Shown here piece after piece: positions 34,750 through 46,045 of a stretch of DNA of 64,000 bases (positions within the stretch are counted from its first letter, which is position 1; each line of letters opens with the position of its first letter). Source of the stretch: Phyllostachys edulis (taxonomy: Eukaryota; Streptophyta; Magnoliopsida; Poales; Poaceae); contig CM070562.1 in assembly GCA_036346405.1 (NCBI GenBank), positions 77,953,482-78,017,481 of the forward strand, given 5' to 3'. The notes under the pieces were generated by a model. It saw nothing but the letters and a program-made list of their open reading frames with translations. It made no database searches and was not told the origin of the DNA. The position numbers were made by a program, and so were the translations under genes.

Positions 34750-36029
34750 TATTCCTGAGTGTACTTGGTTGATATACACTCGGGAAAGTATGTTGTTTAT
34801 TTCCCGAGTGTCCTTAGTCCAAAAACACTCGGGAAAATTACGAATCTACATGCGTGCTGGATTGTCACGTGGCTAGATTTTCCGAGTGTAGTTGACATAC
34901 ACTCGGGACAATTTTCCTATTTTTCGAGTGTAGTTGATGTACTGATGAGTCACGGTGGCCCGATCTTCCGATAGGTTCGATTGATTTCGTCGTGAGGACG
35001 TTGACGCTTTGAGGCTTCCGACCAGCAGATCTTCACCTCGCAATTCGCTACACCCGCACAACTATCGTTATCAACCACGCTTGCACGCGATCGACCTTAC
35101 CACGAGAGTTACGGTTCCTGCAAGCAATCGAAGCAACTCACAAGAACACGGTAGATGCAATCTGAATTGTATTGCGAATATAGATGAAGTTCACAAGTGG
35201 GGTTCCTCAAACCGAACAAGCGCTAAAGCGCAAAGTGGCGAATAATCTAAGAAAAACCCAACCCTAAGCGGTGGCATACTTTGCACATATATAGGGGGCG
35301 TGAGGAGGTCGACCTAGGGTTGTGCTACTGAGGCATGCACATTCGGGCTTTGACCTCGACACACTTACAAGGCCTTATTAGGCCCAAAACGTGACGTGAC
35401 ACCTTATTTCCATGTCTCGACTAACACCCAACGTGTAAATCATTTGGTCGTGGGCACAGTCGTGGGATCGGTCATAGGAGTCGTAGGACTGGTTGTAGGG
35501 CTTGAGACCTGGTCGTAGATCTGGCAGATCTGGTCGTAGAGTGGGTACACCTGGTCGTAGACGGTTTAGATCCTCCCCATTATTCCTAAGTAGCAGAAGA
35601 TCACAATTATTAGGTAGCATACCATTCTGCATAGATAAATTATTAGCACCTAGAAACGAGCTCACCTCATAATTTAAGTGACGTGCTCGAGCTCTTGTCA
35701 TAGGACCGACCGGATCTGGAGGATTTTGTGTAGTGCGTGTATCCGAACGAGTGATGTCCTCATCATGTACACTCGGAAAATTTTACCTACTTAGTGTCCT
35801 TGGCTGACATATACTCGGGAAAGTATTCCGTTATGGTGGGTGAACCCGTTGTGCAAACTATTCTCCCGAGTGTAAATCTCGAGAACACTTGGGAAACCAG
35901 TTTTTTCCCGACTAAACGATCCTGAGTGATTTTTCCCGACAGCCGACCTTCGGGAATTACTTTCCCGAGTGTTTTTGGGACTTTTCCGAGTGTTTCGGGC
36001 ACTCGGGAAAATGACATATTCTGGCAGTC
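34750..36029. repeat. Right CACTA subterminal repeat region, interrupted by a solo LTR
   Basis: ACACTCGGG-type motifs occur at 34777-34935 and again at 35768-36010. The two blocks were one region before the insertion at 34943-35765. Confidence 0.88.
34943..35765 (-). mobile_element. Solo LTR with part of a gypsy pol tail, inserted in the CACTA right end
   Basis: The 823-bp insert starts TGATGAG, ends CTCATCA and is flanked by the perfect 5-bp repeat TGTAC (34938-34942 and 35766-35770). Read on the minus strand, its first part encodes GPMTRARARHLNYEVSSFLG, followed by LLLLRNNGED. That is the C-terminal tail found at the end of many grass gypsy polyproteins, so the ORF of the parent element ran into its LTR. 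The minus-strand reading continues to about 35378 and ends in a repetitive RPGVPTLRPDLPDLRPG stretch made from GGTCGTAGA-type repeats. Confidence 0.85.
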
Positions 36030-36032
36030 AAT

Positions 36033-38186
36033 AACAAAGCTAAGCAGTGTTATCTCTGATCAATCAGCTACCAGTTCTCAAAACCTGCCACAGTATGTCA
36101 GTATCACGATGGAAAATATTAGAAAAATGACATTTTGGAGGCAGTGGTACTTCCAAAGCGTAGCGCTTACAGGCTACAGGGGAAAATATCACTGTTTTGA
36201 AGTGAGTAGCGTATATGATGCTTACAAGATACATCTAATACAGTAGAAAAGCCATCCTTTAGCTAAAACAAGGAAGAAATCTGCATGTGTAGATTGAATG
36301 CTGAAAGCGCATAGCAGCCAGCACGTGCAGCCAAGTCGCGATATATGGTTCAATTCGGTCTCATTTGTCTTAGCACCTCACCCGCTGCAATAGCTGTAAC
36401 GAGTGCAACTTGATCAGGAGCGCAGTTTCAACAACCGTCTGAACATAACTGACTTAATTCGTCATTCGGCAATTGTCAATACATTTCACCCATTTTTCTA
36501 TTCTCCGGCTGATTCTTTGAAACATTTCCAAATAGTTAACTGTTCCAAAGTTATAGTTCTTGAATTTGCGCATTGAAAAGTGAAAACACAAGGAGCGGTA
36601 ACTGTGACCTATAGAATACAGACGCCCGAGAAGGTTGGTTGGCTTTAGCCAGGATGTCAAAATGGAGTGGTTTTTTAGGGGAGAAGGGAGTTGCACGCCA
36701 CCATCAATGCCGCAGTCTGGGGCCCCACTGAAACCGACAAAAACACTTATCCTTGTGCCAAGGTCATCATAAACTATATATCGTCGTCCACTGATCAACG
36801 ATTCTTATCCTTGTGCCAAGGTCATCATAAACTATATATCGTCCACTGATCAACGATTTGAAACAGGGAGCAATCCAAAGTAAGCTTGTAAAGACAGGGA
36901 ACAATCCAAAGTAGATCACCAAGCAAAGACAGTTTCTTGAAGCATACGTGGTCGGTAATTCGTCAGAAGCTGTGACGTGGTAGAACGTGACTTGCCGTTT
37001 CTTGTACAAGCAGCTCAGCAACTTCGACATGGGAGCTGCAAAGGCACGGCGTGTTCTCGGAAAAAAAAAATTACTACGTTGACATGGGAACCACAGATGG
37101 AGAATAGTTCCTTTCCAGCAGTACGTCAAAAGGAGGATTGAATCTCGTAACAAAACACCAAGTGGCTCGATACATTGTCTCACTTGTCTCCGACATCGGA
37201 TTGGTTCTAGTCCGCTCGCAGTCTGCGCTGCGCTGCAGCTCTGATCGTCTGATGCAACCGCACGGTCCACTCGAGGGTAAATCTAGAAGAAAGAGGAGAA
37301 ACCTTTGCACACGTACGTGGCGGAATCCCTTCGCTTCTGAATTATGAGTTCTGATGGAGCAGGCGAGATGTAACTGGCGTGTCGGGGCCGCTACGTACAT
37401 TAGGGTATCAATCATCTATAATTATTATCACGTAAGATTTTTCGTGATATAAATAAGAGATAAGAAGAAGAGTGTCTACAATTATTATCACGTAAGATTT
37501 TTTGTGATATGAATGAGAGATAAGGAGGAGAGAGGTAGAAGCTGTCTGGCATGTAACACATTGTCTATACTATTACAGACGTTATCTTTACCGTTGTATT
37601 CATGCCGTCTGTAACCCACATGTTTTATGATCTTATTTTGTGAGGGGTCATATATAGATAATTTAGAGATAATTTATTATATAAGTTATGTTTAATTTTG
37701 TCTATAGATAATATGGATTGGATGATACTACTGATAACTAATGTCTATGTCACTCGTGGGGCAGGCGGGCGGCAGTTGGGGGGCCACGCGCGCGCTTCTG
37801 GCCGCACGGGGAGGGAGGCAATTGGATAGGCCAGCTGTAACGTGCGCCGTGCGGTGCGGAGATGCCGACGCAGGAGAAACAACAGACAAGTGATGAGTTC
37901 CCAACCGCTGGGCTGACAGGCCCTAATCTAAAGACTGACCAGCTTTTGCTCGCGGCCGAGTGCTTCTGAAGCCCAATAGGCCGATATTTCATCTCCGCAC
38001 GGGGACGGGGCCCACACGCGATTGAGCCGCCGAGATTCCTCCCCCGCCCGGACGGAAGCGCCACAGTGGACCGACTGCTGTCCGCGGGCCCACTTTTACC
38101 TGTTATCTAATGCGGTGTTTATGTAATGTGGTGTTTGGACCGGCGATTTTTAGATTACATGGGTTTTTTTTTTAACTCGATCATAT
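36033..38186. other. Intergenic region between CACTA and copia elements
   Basis: No supported gene. A direct repeat of about 60 bp containing CTTATCCTTGTGCCAAGGTC occurs at about 36747-36790 and 36806-36850. Another repeat of about 58 bp with AATTATTATCACGTAAGATT occurs at 37417-37471 and 37477-37530. The segment 37750-38095 is GC-rich. Open frames on the minus strand at 36767-37270 show no family resemblance and cross the direct repeats. Confidence 0.6.
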
Positions 38187-38443
38187 TGTTTAGAACCCAG
38201 ATCTAGGCCGGCAGTTTTAGGCCCACGATAGTTTTCTCATCTATTGATGAAATTTATATAAAGGATAGAACCCCAACTATTATGTCTACGTTTTCGAAAA
38301 GTAATAAAGAAAGCGTAAGTCCCCTCATATCTCTATGTTCAATCTATTATTCTGTTCTTGTGTTATTGCATTGTTCTTACGATTATGAGTTTGTCAAAAA
38401 GGTAATTGCTCGGACTGGATTCACCAGCGACGGTTCCTCAACA
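38187..38443 (+). repeat. 5' LTR of the deleted copia element
   Basis: It begins TGTTTAGAACCCAGATC and ends CTCAACA just before the primer-binding site. A TATA-like TTATATAAAGG is at 38250-38260. It matches 59343-59614 over its 3' half (GTTCAATCTATTATTCTGTT). Confidence 0.85.
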
Positions 38444-38445
38444 CG

Positions 38446-38460
38446 TTATCAACACGATCG
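38446..38460 (+). promoter_or_regulatory. Primer-binding site, TTATCAACACGATCG type
   Basis: It lies two bases after the LTR. The equivalent site at 59617 reads TTATCAGCACGATCG. Several plant copia lineages use this variant, thought to pair with a tRNA-Met part rather than its 3' end. Confidence 0.65.
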
Positions 38461-39890
38461 ACTCTCCTCAGATCGAAAGGTAACCGTCGTAGCACGATAC
38501 TCATAGATCAAATCATTTTTTTTCAATATTACTTTCAATTCTGCAAATTTGGCTTTCTAGATTGTACCCTACAGTGCAAATCCGCTCTAATTTACCGCAA
38601 GCCGACTTAAAGTCGTCGGCCAATGCCGATCGGTAGATTGCATAGAAAAGTGGATGTCGATTGTGCCGTAAATTAGAAATTGCAAATACGTTCTAATCTA
38701 CCGCAAGCCGACTTGAAATCGCCGGCCAAGCCGATCGGTAATTGCATGAACGATAATTGCATGATCAATAGTACTCGGATGAACAGTATATTACATCGCA
38801 TAAACAGTGAAGAAAAAAATTTGGCCAGAGCAGCCCCGTACGACTGCGCCGTCGTCGATCGACCGCCAACCACCTGCATGTGGCGGCACCACAACCACCG
38901 CTGGCATGGAGCCGCATGCACCGGCCCACCCGAGCACCTCGCATCGCCCGATCACCCGGCCGCCATGGCGTCGTCTTGCGCCGCTCGCAAGGACTATCAC
39001 CGGCAAACACGCTTCGGCCGTCTTTGCCCCACGCATCCCAGCATCACCGCTTGAAGCCGCCTCCCTCAAGATGCCAGCGCCGCAACGGACAAGCCGTCGG
39101 TTCTGCACCGCCCGAAGCAAAGAAAGAAAATAAAAAGGGGGATGAGTGGCGTCGACGCCGCACGGGATACGCCCGCACCGCCACTTGGATCGCTGCGTCG
39201 CCGCGCCAGTAGCGTCTGAACAACGGATCGCCCACCGTGACCGTGCCATCTGTGCCGTCGGCCTCACCAGTGCGCGCCAGATCGCCACACTGGTCGCATG
39301 TGAGCCTGCCGCCGCCGCCACGCCCACGCCACCTCCGCGTTGGTTGGCGCCCGCGCCTCAGTAGAGGCGACGACCGCCATCATTTAAGGATAAGGAAAGG
39401 AAACCCTAATTCCTCCCTTTAACCAATCGCCATGGGCCATCTTGACAAAAAGGCACTGACCAGTAGAAATTTTAAAAAGAAAAGAAAACCAAAAAAGAAA
39501 AGGCGATTTGCAAAAGGGCTGGGGAAAAGGCCAAATGGGCCGAAAGAATCGAGCCGGCCAAAAGAAAAAAAAAAGGGGGAAAAGAAAAAGGAAAATCTTG
39601 ATTTTGTAAGAAGGCCCTCCAAAAATCTGAAAATTACGCGAAATTTTTTCTCAGAACTGAAATTTCGTGATTTAACACTTGAAAATTGCAGAATTCGCTG
39701 AAAATTCATTTTCTAGCAGAAAAGGGCCTCAGGAATTCAATTTTTTGAATCAATTTTAGCATTTGAAGCATGTTTAACTTTGTTATTATTATTTATATGA
39801 AATTTATTTATTGTATTTACTGTTTTGATTATCTGTGATTTTTTTATATTACTTTTAATCACTGAAAATAGTAGTAAATCATGAAAAATG
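38461..39890 (+). other. Long leader of the copia element
   Basis: About 1.4 kb between primer-binding site and gag. A GC-rich middle (38820-39370) is followed by AT-rich sequence with ACGCGAAATTTT and AAATTTCGTGATTT. The same layout recurs at 59630-61080 in the related element, including TTTAACTTTGTTATTATTAT before gag. Short open frames on both strands here are not conserved between the two copies, and I do not call them genes. Confidence 0.6.
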
Positions 39891-39899
39891 TATAGAAAA

Positions 39900-40845
39900 A
39901 TGCGAGAACATTATGAGAAATTTTGCAACCACTTTGTGCAAGTCACCAGCAAGAATCTTATGCACTTTTTGCATGAATATGCAGATGATTGGCATTACGA
40001 ACTGGGAGTTCGAAGAGCTGGCCCAGCATGGCCAGAATTACTTGACTTGGGCATCATATGTCGAGATCGTACTTGGGGCCAAGAAGCTATGTACTGCTAT
40101 CGGACTTGGCTCCTCGAAGGATGTCACTCCAACTGCTGAGAAAAATGACCAGGCACTTCATTTCCTCAGACATCATCTATGTCTAACGCTCAAGAATGAG
40201 TATATAGTGGAGAAGAACACACTAGCTTTATGGACCACACTGAAGAAGCGGTTCGAGAAGCTGAAGTACACCATTCTTCCTCGTGTAGAGTAGGAATGGA
40301 ACCGACTACGTTTTGCTGACTACAAGACCGTGGGGGGAGTACAACTCTAGTTTCCACATAATTTATACCAGTCTTCAGCTCTGTGGTAAGACAATCACGG
40401 ATGAGGAGAATATTAAGAAAACCATGTCTACCTTTTACCCAAATGTGGTGCAATCCGCACGCAACTACCGTCAAGATGGCTACAAGGAGTATGTCGAATT
40501 GATTGACATCATGCAAGTTGCGAAAGCTCAAGATGAGGTTTTAAGGAAGAACTACATCTCACAGCCGCCTAGTAGCAAAGTTGGCCATGAAGTCAACGCT
40601 AGCAACTATAAGGTGAGGAAGTCTCACTCAAAGAGAAGAGCAAGAAGGGTAAGGTTATGGTTCGCAAGGCCAAACAGAATACTCAACCTAAGAAGGTCGA
40701 ACAAAAGAAGCGTGATGAGAAGCCCTGTGGTCAGCAGGACCAAAGTTGCTACAAATGTGGCACATGGGGACATTGGTCACGTGTTTGCCATGAGAACCAC
40801 TCAGAAATCATAGCACTGTACGAGGCCTCGCGAGAATGTTCTTGA
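39900..40845 (+). pseudogene. copia gag with CCHC zinc knuckle, disrupted
   Basis: Reads ITNWEFEELAQHGQNYLTWA, then LHFLRHHLCLTLKNEYIVE and LWTTLKKRFEKLKYT, which is the UBN2-type gag domain of plant copia elements. A stop at about 40291 is followed by QLCGKTITDEENIKKTMSTF and NYRQDGYKEYVELIDIMQ in the next frame. The nucleocapsid end has the CCHC knuckle CYKCGTWGHWSRVC at about 40750-40790. After HSEIIALYEASRE the reading stops, and the next copia sequence is RNase H, so protease, integrase and RT are missing. Confidence 0.85.
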
Positions 40846-40939
40846 CTTCGACAGATGATTCACCACATCTAGCAGTTGTGCGGATTGAATACTGCGCAAA
40901 CCTCTACTATTATCTATAAAGATAATGCAGCTTGTGTTT

Positions 40940-41191
40940 GCACAAGTGTAGATGAGTTATGTGAAGAGTCAATTCACAAAGTATATCAACCCCAAGTTCT
41001 TCTATGCTCATGAATTGCAAAACATAGACAAAATTAAAGTACTGCATACTAAGTCATGTGAAAATCTTGCAGATTTATTCACTAAGTCACTTTCAGCATC
41101 TAGCTTTGAAAGATGCATACGTGGAATTGGAATGATGAGACTTAAAGAAGTGCAGAATTCAGGGGGAGAATCTTCACGAACTCATTATTGA
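40940..41191 (+). pseudogene. copia RNase H C-terminal remnant
   Basis: YINPKFFYAHELQN, then VLHTKSCENLADLFTKSLSA and RCIRGIGMMRLKE, the usual end of plant copia pol. It is joined almost directly to gag, marking an internal deletion of about 3 kb. GGGGGAGAATC follows at 41161. Confidence 0.85.
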
Positions 41192-41436
41192 AGTTTGATC
41201 ACTAAGATCGAGTACCCAAGGAATAAATCCTGGAGATTAAATGAAATTGTGTGGATTATACTCTTTTTCCTTTGACGAGTTTTTACTGAAGTTTCTCGGC
41301 TAAGGTTTTTAATGAGGCAATTCGTGTAGCAAAGCAGAATGTGTTTCATGTACTCTTTCTCCAAATTTTTCTCACTGGATTTTTATGGAGTTTTTTGACG
41401 AGACATAAACATGATGGATGAGTGCCCAATGGGGAA

Positions 41437-41696
41437 TGTTAAAAAACCAGACCCAGGCTGGCAATCTTGGCCCACGATAGTCTCCTTATCCATCTAGTAG
41501 TCTATATAAAAGATGGGAGACCCCAACCATTTTAATACAGTTTTTAGAAGAGCGATAAAGAGAAGCGAGAAGTCTCTTTATATCTATGTGTTTAATTTAT
41601 TATTTTGTTTTTGTGTTCTTGTATTGTTCTTACGATTCTGAGTTTATCTATAAGATAATTATTTGGACTGACTCGTCAGCGACAGTTCTCGACACA
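41437..41696 (+). repeat. 3' LTR of the deleted copia element
   Basis: It begins TGTTAAAAAACCAGACCCAG after the short purine stretch GGGGAA and ends near CGACACA. CTATATAAAAG at 41501-41511 is the TATA-like site. The exact 3' end is uncertain by a few bases. Confidence 0.8.
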
Positions 41697-41960
41697 CATT
41701 GAGACCTGATTACGCTACTTTGTGTTTGGTTCCGTGTTAATCACGTAACATGGAATCTAATATCCGTCGGGTATTCTTGGAAGTTCATAGTCGCATTTAA
41801 TGGGAACAACGACTCCACGGAGAGGACAAATTATGCCCTCACCAACGGGCTAATGTTGAAACATGCCGTTAGAGCTCTATAGTCTACATCTGTCACTGAG
41901 CAACTGGTCAGATAAGCGAAAAGCATAAAATAGGATGAGACAAGACGATTCTACCACTAA

Positions 41961-44900
41961 GGGCATCTCCAATAGCCAAATTTACTTGTCTCTAAGAGAT
42001 GCCACATAGGATTTTTGCTGAGTTGGAGGGAAGAGAAAAAGGAGAGAGAATCAGATCGCCGTTTCATGAAGCGCTCGTCGCTACGCGTGAAACGAGACAG
42101 ACGCGCCAGTGCATTCCTCTGTTGGAGAGCAATCGTCGTTTCCTCACGCGTTATCCTTCTTCTCGGCGGATCCAGTAGCGAAGCGTTCTCCCAGCAGCTT
42201 TTCCGCGAAGAGCCGATGGCGGCGGCCATTGGTGCGACGTCAAGAGGCGCCAGATCTAGGTGGCGTGAGAAGGTGGCGGCAACACTCGATCCGCCCTCTT
42301 CCCTTCTCCGACGCCGTCGTCCTCATCTGGGATCTGCCGCCCGCTCGGACCGGCGAATCCACCGGTAGGCTTCATCAGTGAAGCCTACCTCCCGCCGCAT
42401 CCACCTCTGGTCCGGCGAGCCGCCGCCCCGCCGCTCCCTCCACGCGCGTTGCGAAACGCCCGCCAGGAGGTCGGCTTGCTCTACCTCCCCACACCCCTTC
42501 CGGTCCCTTGCCCTCACCTCGCCTCTCCGGACCCATGCACCAACCACTACCGCAGCAGCTCCACCCCACACACAGAGCAATCCCACACCTCCCATTCCGC
42601 TCCCATGGCGGCTCCAGATCGATCCGTCAGTGGCGCCCTCATGAGTCTCCTCCTCCTCCTCGTCTTTGCTCCAAGATCGATCCGTCGAGTTAGTTTTGCG
42701 AAGCCATTTGTTTTGCGAAGCCATTTGTGCAGCTAAGTCTAAGAGAATTTCCATTTATACCATTTTTCTATATGAAATATGAAATTTGTTAATTCGCTTT
42801 GGATTCCTGAAATTTTATAAATTAACTTATGCTAATATGTTTGTGTTATATCTTTTCGCCCAATCATGATGTCTCATTAACTCTTGGCTTCACAGAGGCT
42901 GCAGTCGCATTTGTTGTCAAGGACATCATTTACGTAGCGTTATCGTGTAGCTGCATAAATCTATTTGCTGGTGTTACTTCCATGGTAATTATTTAAAGTT
43001 CATTTTTCACAGGAAATGTTTTGTTGTTCATGACAACATTCTTGTAGGAAGATGTACCATTTACTGTGATTCTAATGAGGCATGCTTGTGTTTATGAAGG
43101 CAACCAATGAAAACCTTCCACCGAATGTCATTAGGCAATTGGCTAAAGAACTGAAAAATCTTGATGAGTCACCTCCAGAAGGGATTAAAGTAATTGTGAA
43201 TGATAATGACTTCACCACTATTTTCGCAAATATAGAGGGCCCTGGTAAGGTACAATCAAGAGGTTTTGATGGTTTACAAACATTATTATTTGTCAGCTGG
43301 GAAAATCTTGTCAATAGAATGTGAATTGGATATCTTGCCTCAACATTGTGTAGCAACAATTTTTCGGAAGAAAACTTGCCTTATCTGTTGAATTTATGGT
43401 TGCTAAATCTGGTGCCTGTTAATTATTTGAGGCAAAAAAATAAGAACATCGAGTAGTGTTATTTGGTGGTGAGGCATATACATGGCTCATATGAGTTGTT
43501 GCATTTCGATCCACTATGAATCGGTTTCCTTCTTCTTTTGGGAAATGGTAGCTCATTAGAGATAGGTGCAGGATATCTGTCCTGTTACATCATGTAGATT
43601 GTAGATCAGTTAGGTATGTTAAAATTTCTACTTTTTTGCATTCCAAGAATATGATTCTGTAGTATATGGTTGATTGCTCATAAAGTGATGGCTATCGGGA
43701 TCGACACCTCTGAACTAGAGCTCTCATGGATAACAATAGTGCAGGATATTATGTAATGGTGAAGACAACAACGATTCTTGAATACATTTCGCATGCACTC
43801 CCAAGGCATGCAACTCGAGTGGATTACAAGGAGAAACCGGGATATGTGGCATGCACAATAGGCTGCGAGTAAAGAATTTATTCGAAGTTCATCGGACATA
43901 GTAGGATCCATCGGATCTGATGAAGTCACTAACAACATTCGTTGCCATGCTTGTTCAATTGCTGATTATGGCACTTTTCCTTTCTTTACCATTGGTTTTT
44001 TTGTGTGATCGAACTGGTGATTTTAGTATCTGGGCATGCACAGTCTACTATAAGGTGCTTTGTTTGGGTGCTTTGTTTTAGTATCTGGGCATACGCAGTT
44101 TCATCACTGAATTGTAAATGCAGGTCCGGGTCTTTAGTTTGGGTTGTAGACATCGTTTATTGATCTTGATTATTGTGTGTGCTATATTTAGCCTTTGATG
44201 TAGCCAATGTTTTTGTGACCTGCGTATAGCACTATAGAATCTTGATATATGCTTGCTAGTTCCATATTGTCCATTGAGAAAAACTACAAGTGTTAAATCC
44301 ATGGAATTTACACCAACATTAGCATCCTTTGAATGCTTGTGCATCGACCAACATTCGAGTCTCCTTGGTGAACCTCTCATTTGGTGTCTAAGCATGTGGT
44401 GCATCTATTTGTTTTTTAACTATTATCATATAATTTTGAATCTGAATATCTCAATTGGTATCACTTGAATCTTGAAAGGAAATATCTTTGAATTTTTACC
44501 TTTTGAATGGCAACAACTTTTGGAAATTCATTGCATATATAAGAACCAGAAATGTGAATAACTGGTTTCAAATGGCAGTGAACCAAACAAGTCCTTAACT
44601 ACATGCTGAGGATGCTATATATATATTGTATTTGCGGTTCTTTTTTCCATTTTCGAACTTTCAATCCGATATTGCAATGTACTTTGCGCTCAAACATATT
44701 CACATCTGCATATTGTACTTGTGCAACAGTAAGGAAATCTGGACTTATAATGCTTGCTTTTGCCCTTTTTTAGTATCAGAATTCTTGCTCATTTGAACTA
44801 GCTGTCAGAATCTAGAAAAAAAAAGACACCATGCTTGATTTGTCGGTAAATAGTTTTTACCACATGGTTCTGCACTTACACATTCCAGTCGGTAAATACT

Positions 44901-45644
44901 TTTTATTTGTGCATTTCTCAGATGATAGGAAAGCTGCTTTACCTATGTGTAAATGGACCAGTAAATGGACCAATCTTTCTACTTTCCTGGAGTTGTGTTG
45001 TTAGTTTGCCCATATGGCTTTTTTTTGCCCATGCATATGTATCTTTGGAAATATTATTCCATGGATCCATTATTGATTTTTTACATGTTTGTAGTGCAGT
45101 TTGCCCAGTGAAAAGCATCCATGGAGTCACTCAATTTGCAAGCACCAAGAAGCGAAGAATTGCTAGTGATCGCTCTTTTGTTGCAGACTAGTTATGTGTG
45201 CCTTGTCTTAAGAAAGTACTAATTATGGCTACATTGATGGACATTTTATTTAGTTCTACTTTTGCTTATAGCTAAACTGTTGGAGACTTTATTTGGTTGT
45301 ACTTTGCAGTACTTGTTTCGATTTATTGCATACATCGATATGCTATGTGATGAGCCATTGATCTATACTTTGCATGATTTGTTGTTTCTTGGATGATGAA
45401 TGACATGATACGTTGATTTGCTTGTTTATATATGTAGTTGTAACCAAACAACACATGTAGGTCACAAAGATTGAAGTTAGTGTTGATCACTATGGTTATT
45501 TGATTCATGCAAAACTTAAATGCTTGTGAAGGTGTTAGAGACAACCTAAGAGACAAGCTATTGGAATAGTTGTCTCTAATATTGTCTCAAGATGACATGG
45601 AGGGTATTAGAGACAAGCTAAGAGACAAACTATTGAAGATGCCC
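41961..45644. mobile_element. PIF/Harbinger-like element carrying captured host sequence
   Basis: The ends are GGGCATCTCCAATAG (41961) and CTATTGAAGATGCCC (45644), inverse of each other with one mismatch. They are flanked by TAA on both sides (41958-41960 and 45645-45647). A TAA duplication with this type of end indicates PIF/Harbinger (Tourist group). Further inside, GAGACAAGCTAAGAGACAA-type repeats occur at the right end (45537-45630) and GTCTCTAAGAGAT at the left. No Harbinger transposase or Myb-like protein was recognised. The interior holds a GC-rich block (42050-42740) that looks like a 5' UTR or first exon, a UBC22 exon and a long AT-rich remainder. Confidence 0.75.
43098..43244 (+). 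pseudogene. Captured exon of ubiquitin-conjugating enzyme E2S (UBC22 type)
   Basis: Reads ATNENLPPNVIRQLAKELKN, then DESPPEGIKVIVND and FTTIFANIEGPG, followed by a GTAAGG donor at 43245. This is the N-terminal exon of plant E2S/UBC22 with very few changes. The core with the catalytic cysteine is not found downstream. E2S enzymes extend ubiquitin chains with the anaphase-promoting complex. The exon is open and well preserved but carries no full enzyme. It probably came with adjacent intron sequence. Another open stretch at 43682-43935 was not identified. Confidence 0.85.
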
Positions 45645-45885
45645 TAATTGCTCGAAAAAAAACAGGATCTGCCACAAAAGTCGCCAATTAGGCTGTTAAT
45701 TCAATGCACGCAGCCATCATTTTTGAAGAAAAGTCTGACAATCGTCAGCCGTTTCCATCGGTTCTTGTGTGCAGTTTCCATCGGTTCTTGTGTGGGATCG
45801 GAGCTAGAAACTTACAGAACTGAGCTTTGCTAGGTAAGTGAGGTTGAAGCGGTTCTCCGTTATCTGTGCTCGAGCCTTGCTCAAC

Positions 45886-46045
45886 GCGAATTTTTTTTTT
45901 AAATAATTCATTTTTTATTCCGAAATACAGAAATAATATCGCTTAATTTTTTTTTACAGAAATAATCTCGTGTCGCCGTACGGTTGGATGAGTTGCGCAA
46001 GTCGCCTAACCGCAGTATGATAATCCTTCAAGTCGCCCAATGGAA
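45886..46045. repeat. Left terminal inverted repeat of the large MULE
   Basis: Contains AAATAATCTCGTGTCGCCGT and CCTTCAAGTCGCCCAATGG. Both have inverted counterparts at 56960-57060. The motif AAGTCGCCCAAC-GT...CGACTT is repeated within and just after it (46030-46165). Confidence 0.88.

Larger units (their letters stand above)
27096..36029. mobile_element. CACTA (En/Spm) transposon carrying captured gene fragments (Pack-CACTA)
   Basis: The left end is CACTACCAGAA and the right end is TTCTGGCAGTC, the inverse with two changes. AAT occurs directly outside both ends (27093-27095 and 36030-36032), a perfect 3-bp target duplication. Subterminal ACACTCGGG/CCCGAGTGT repeats fill both ends. No TNP2-type transposase domain was recognised, so the element is probably non-autonomous. 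The interior holds exons of at least one host gene, a nested Pack-MULE and a solo LTR. Without the nested pieces its length would be about 6.2 kb. Stretches 28316-29720 and 32680-34740 are AT-rich and intron-like, with no recognised gene. Confidence 0.93.
38187..41696 (+). mobile_element. Small-LTR Ty1/copia element with most of pol deleted
   Basis: LTRs are at 38187-38443 and about 41437-41696. A copia primer-binding site follows the first LTR and gag lies at about 39900-40845, but only the last part of RNase H (about 40940-41191) remains of pol. The two LTRs differ noticeably, so the insertion is old. Flanks CATAT (38182-38186) and CATTG (41697-41701) could be a decayed target duplication. 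The closest relative in the window is the element starting at 59343, which shares the LTR, leader and gag organisation. Confidence 0.85.

Noticed and set aside
36767..37270. 167-codon minus-strand ORF in the spacer
   Set aside because: No family resemblance. Its C-terminal part is created by a local 60-bp duplication.
38791..39327. Minus-strand ORF of 178 codons in the copia leader
   Set aside because: It is not conserved in the parallel leader at 59632-61165, and GC-rich composition explains it.
45746..45800. Short tandem copy of GTTTCCATCGGTTCTTGTGTG as a target-site or element end
   Set aside because: It is a simple 21-bp duplication between two elements and does not match either element's ends.
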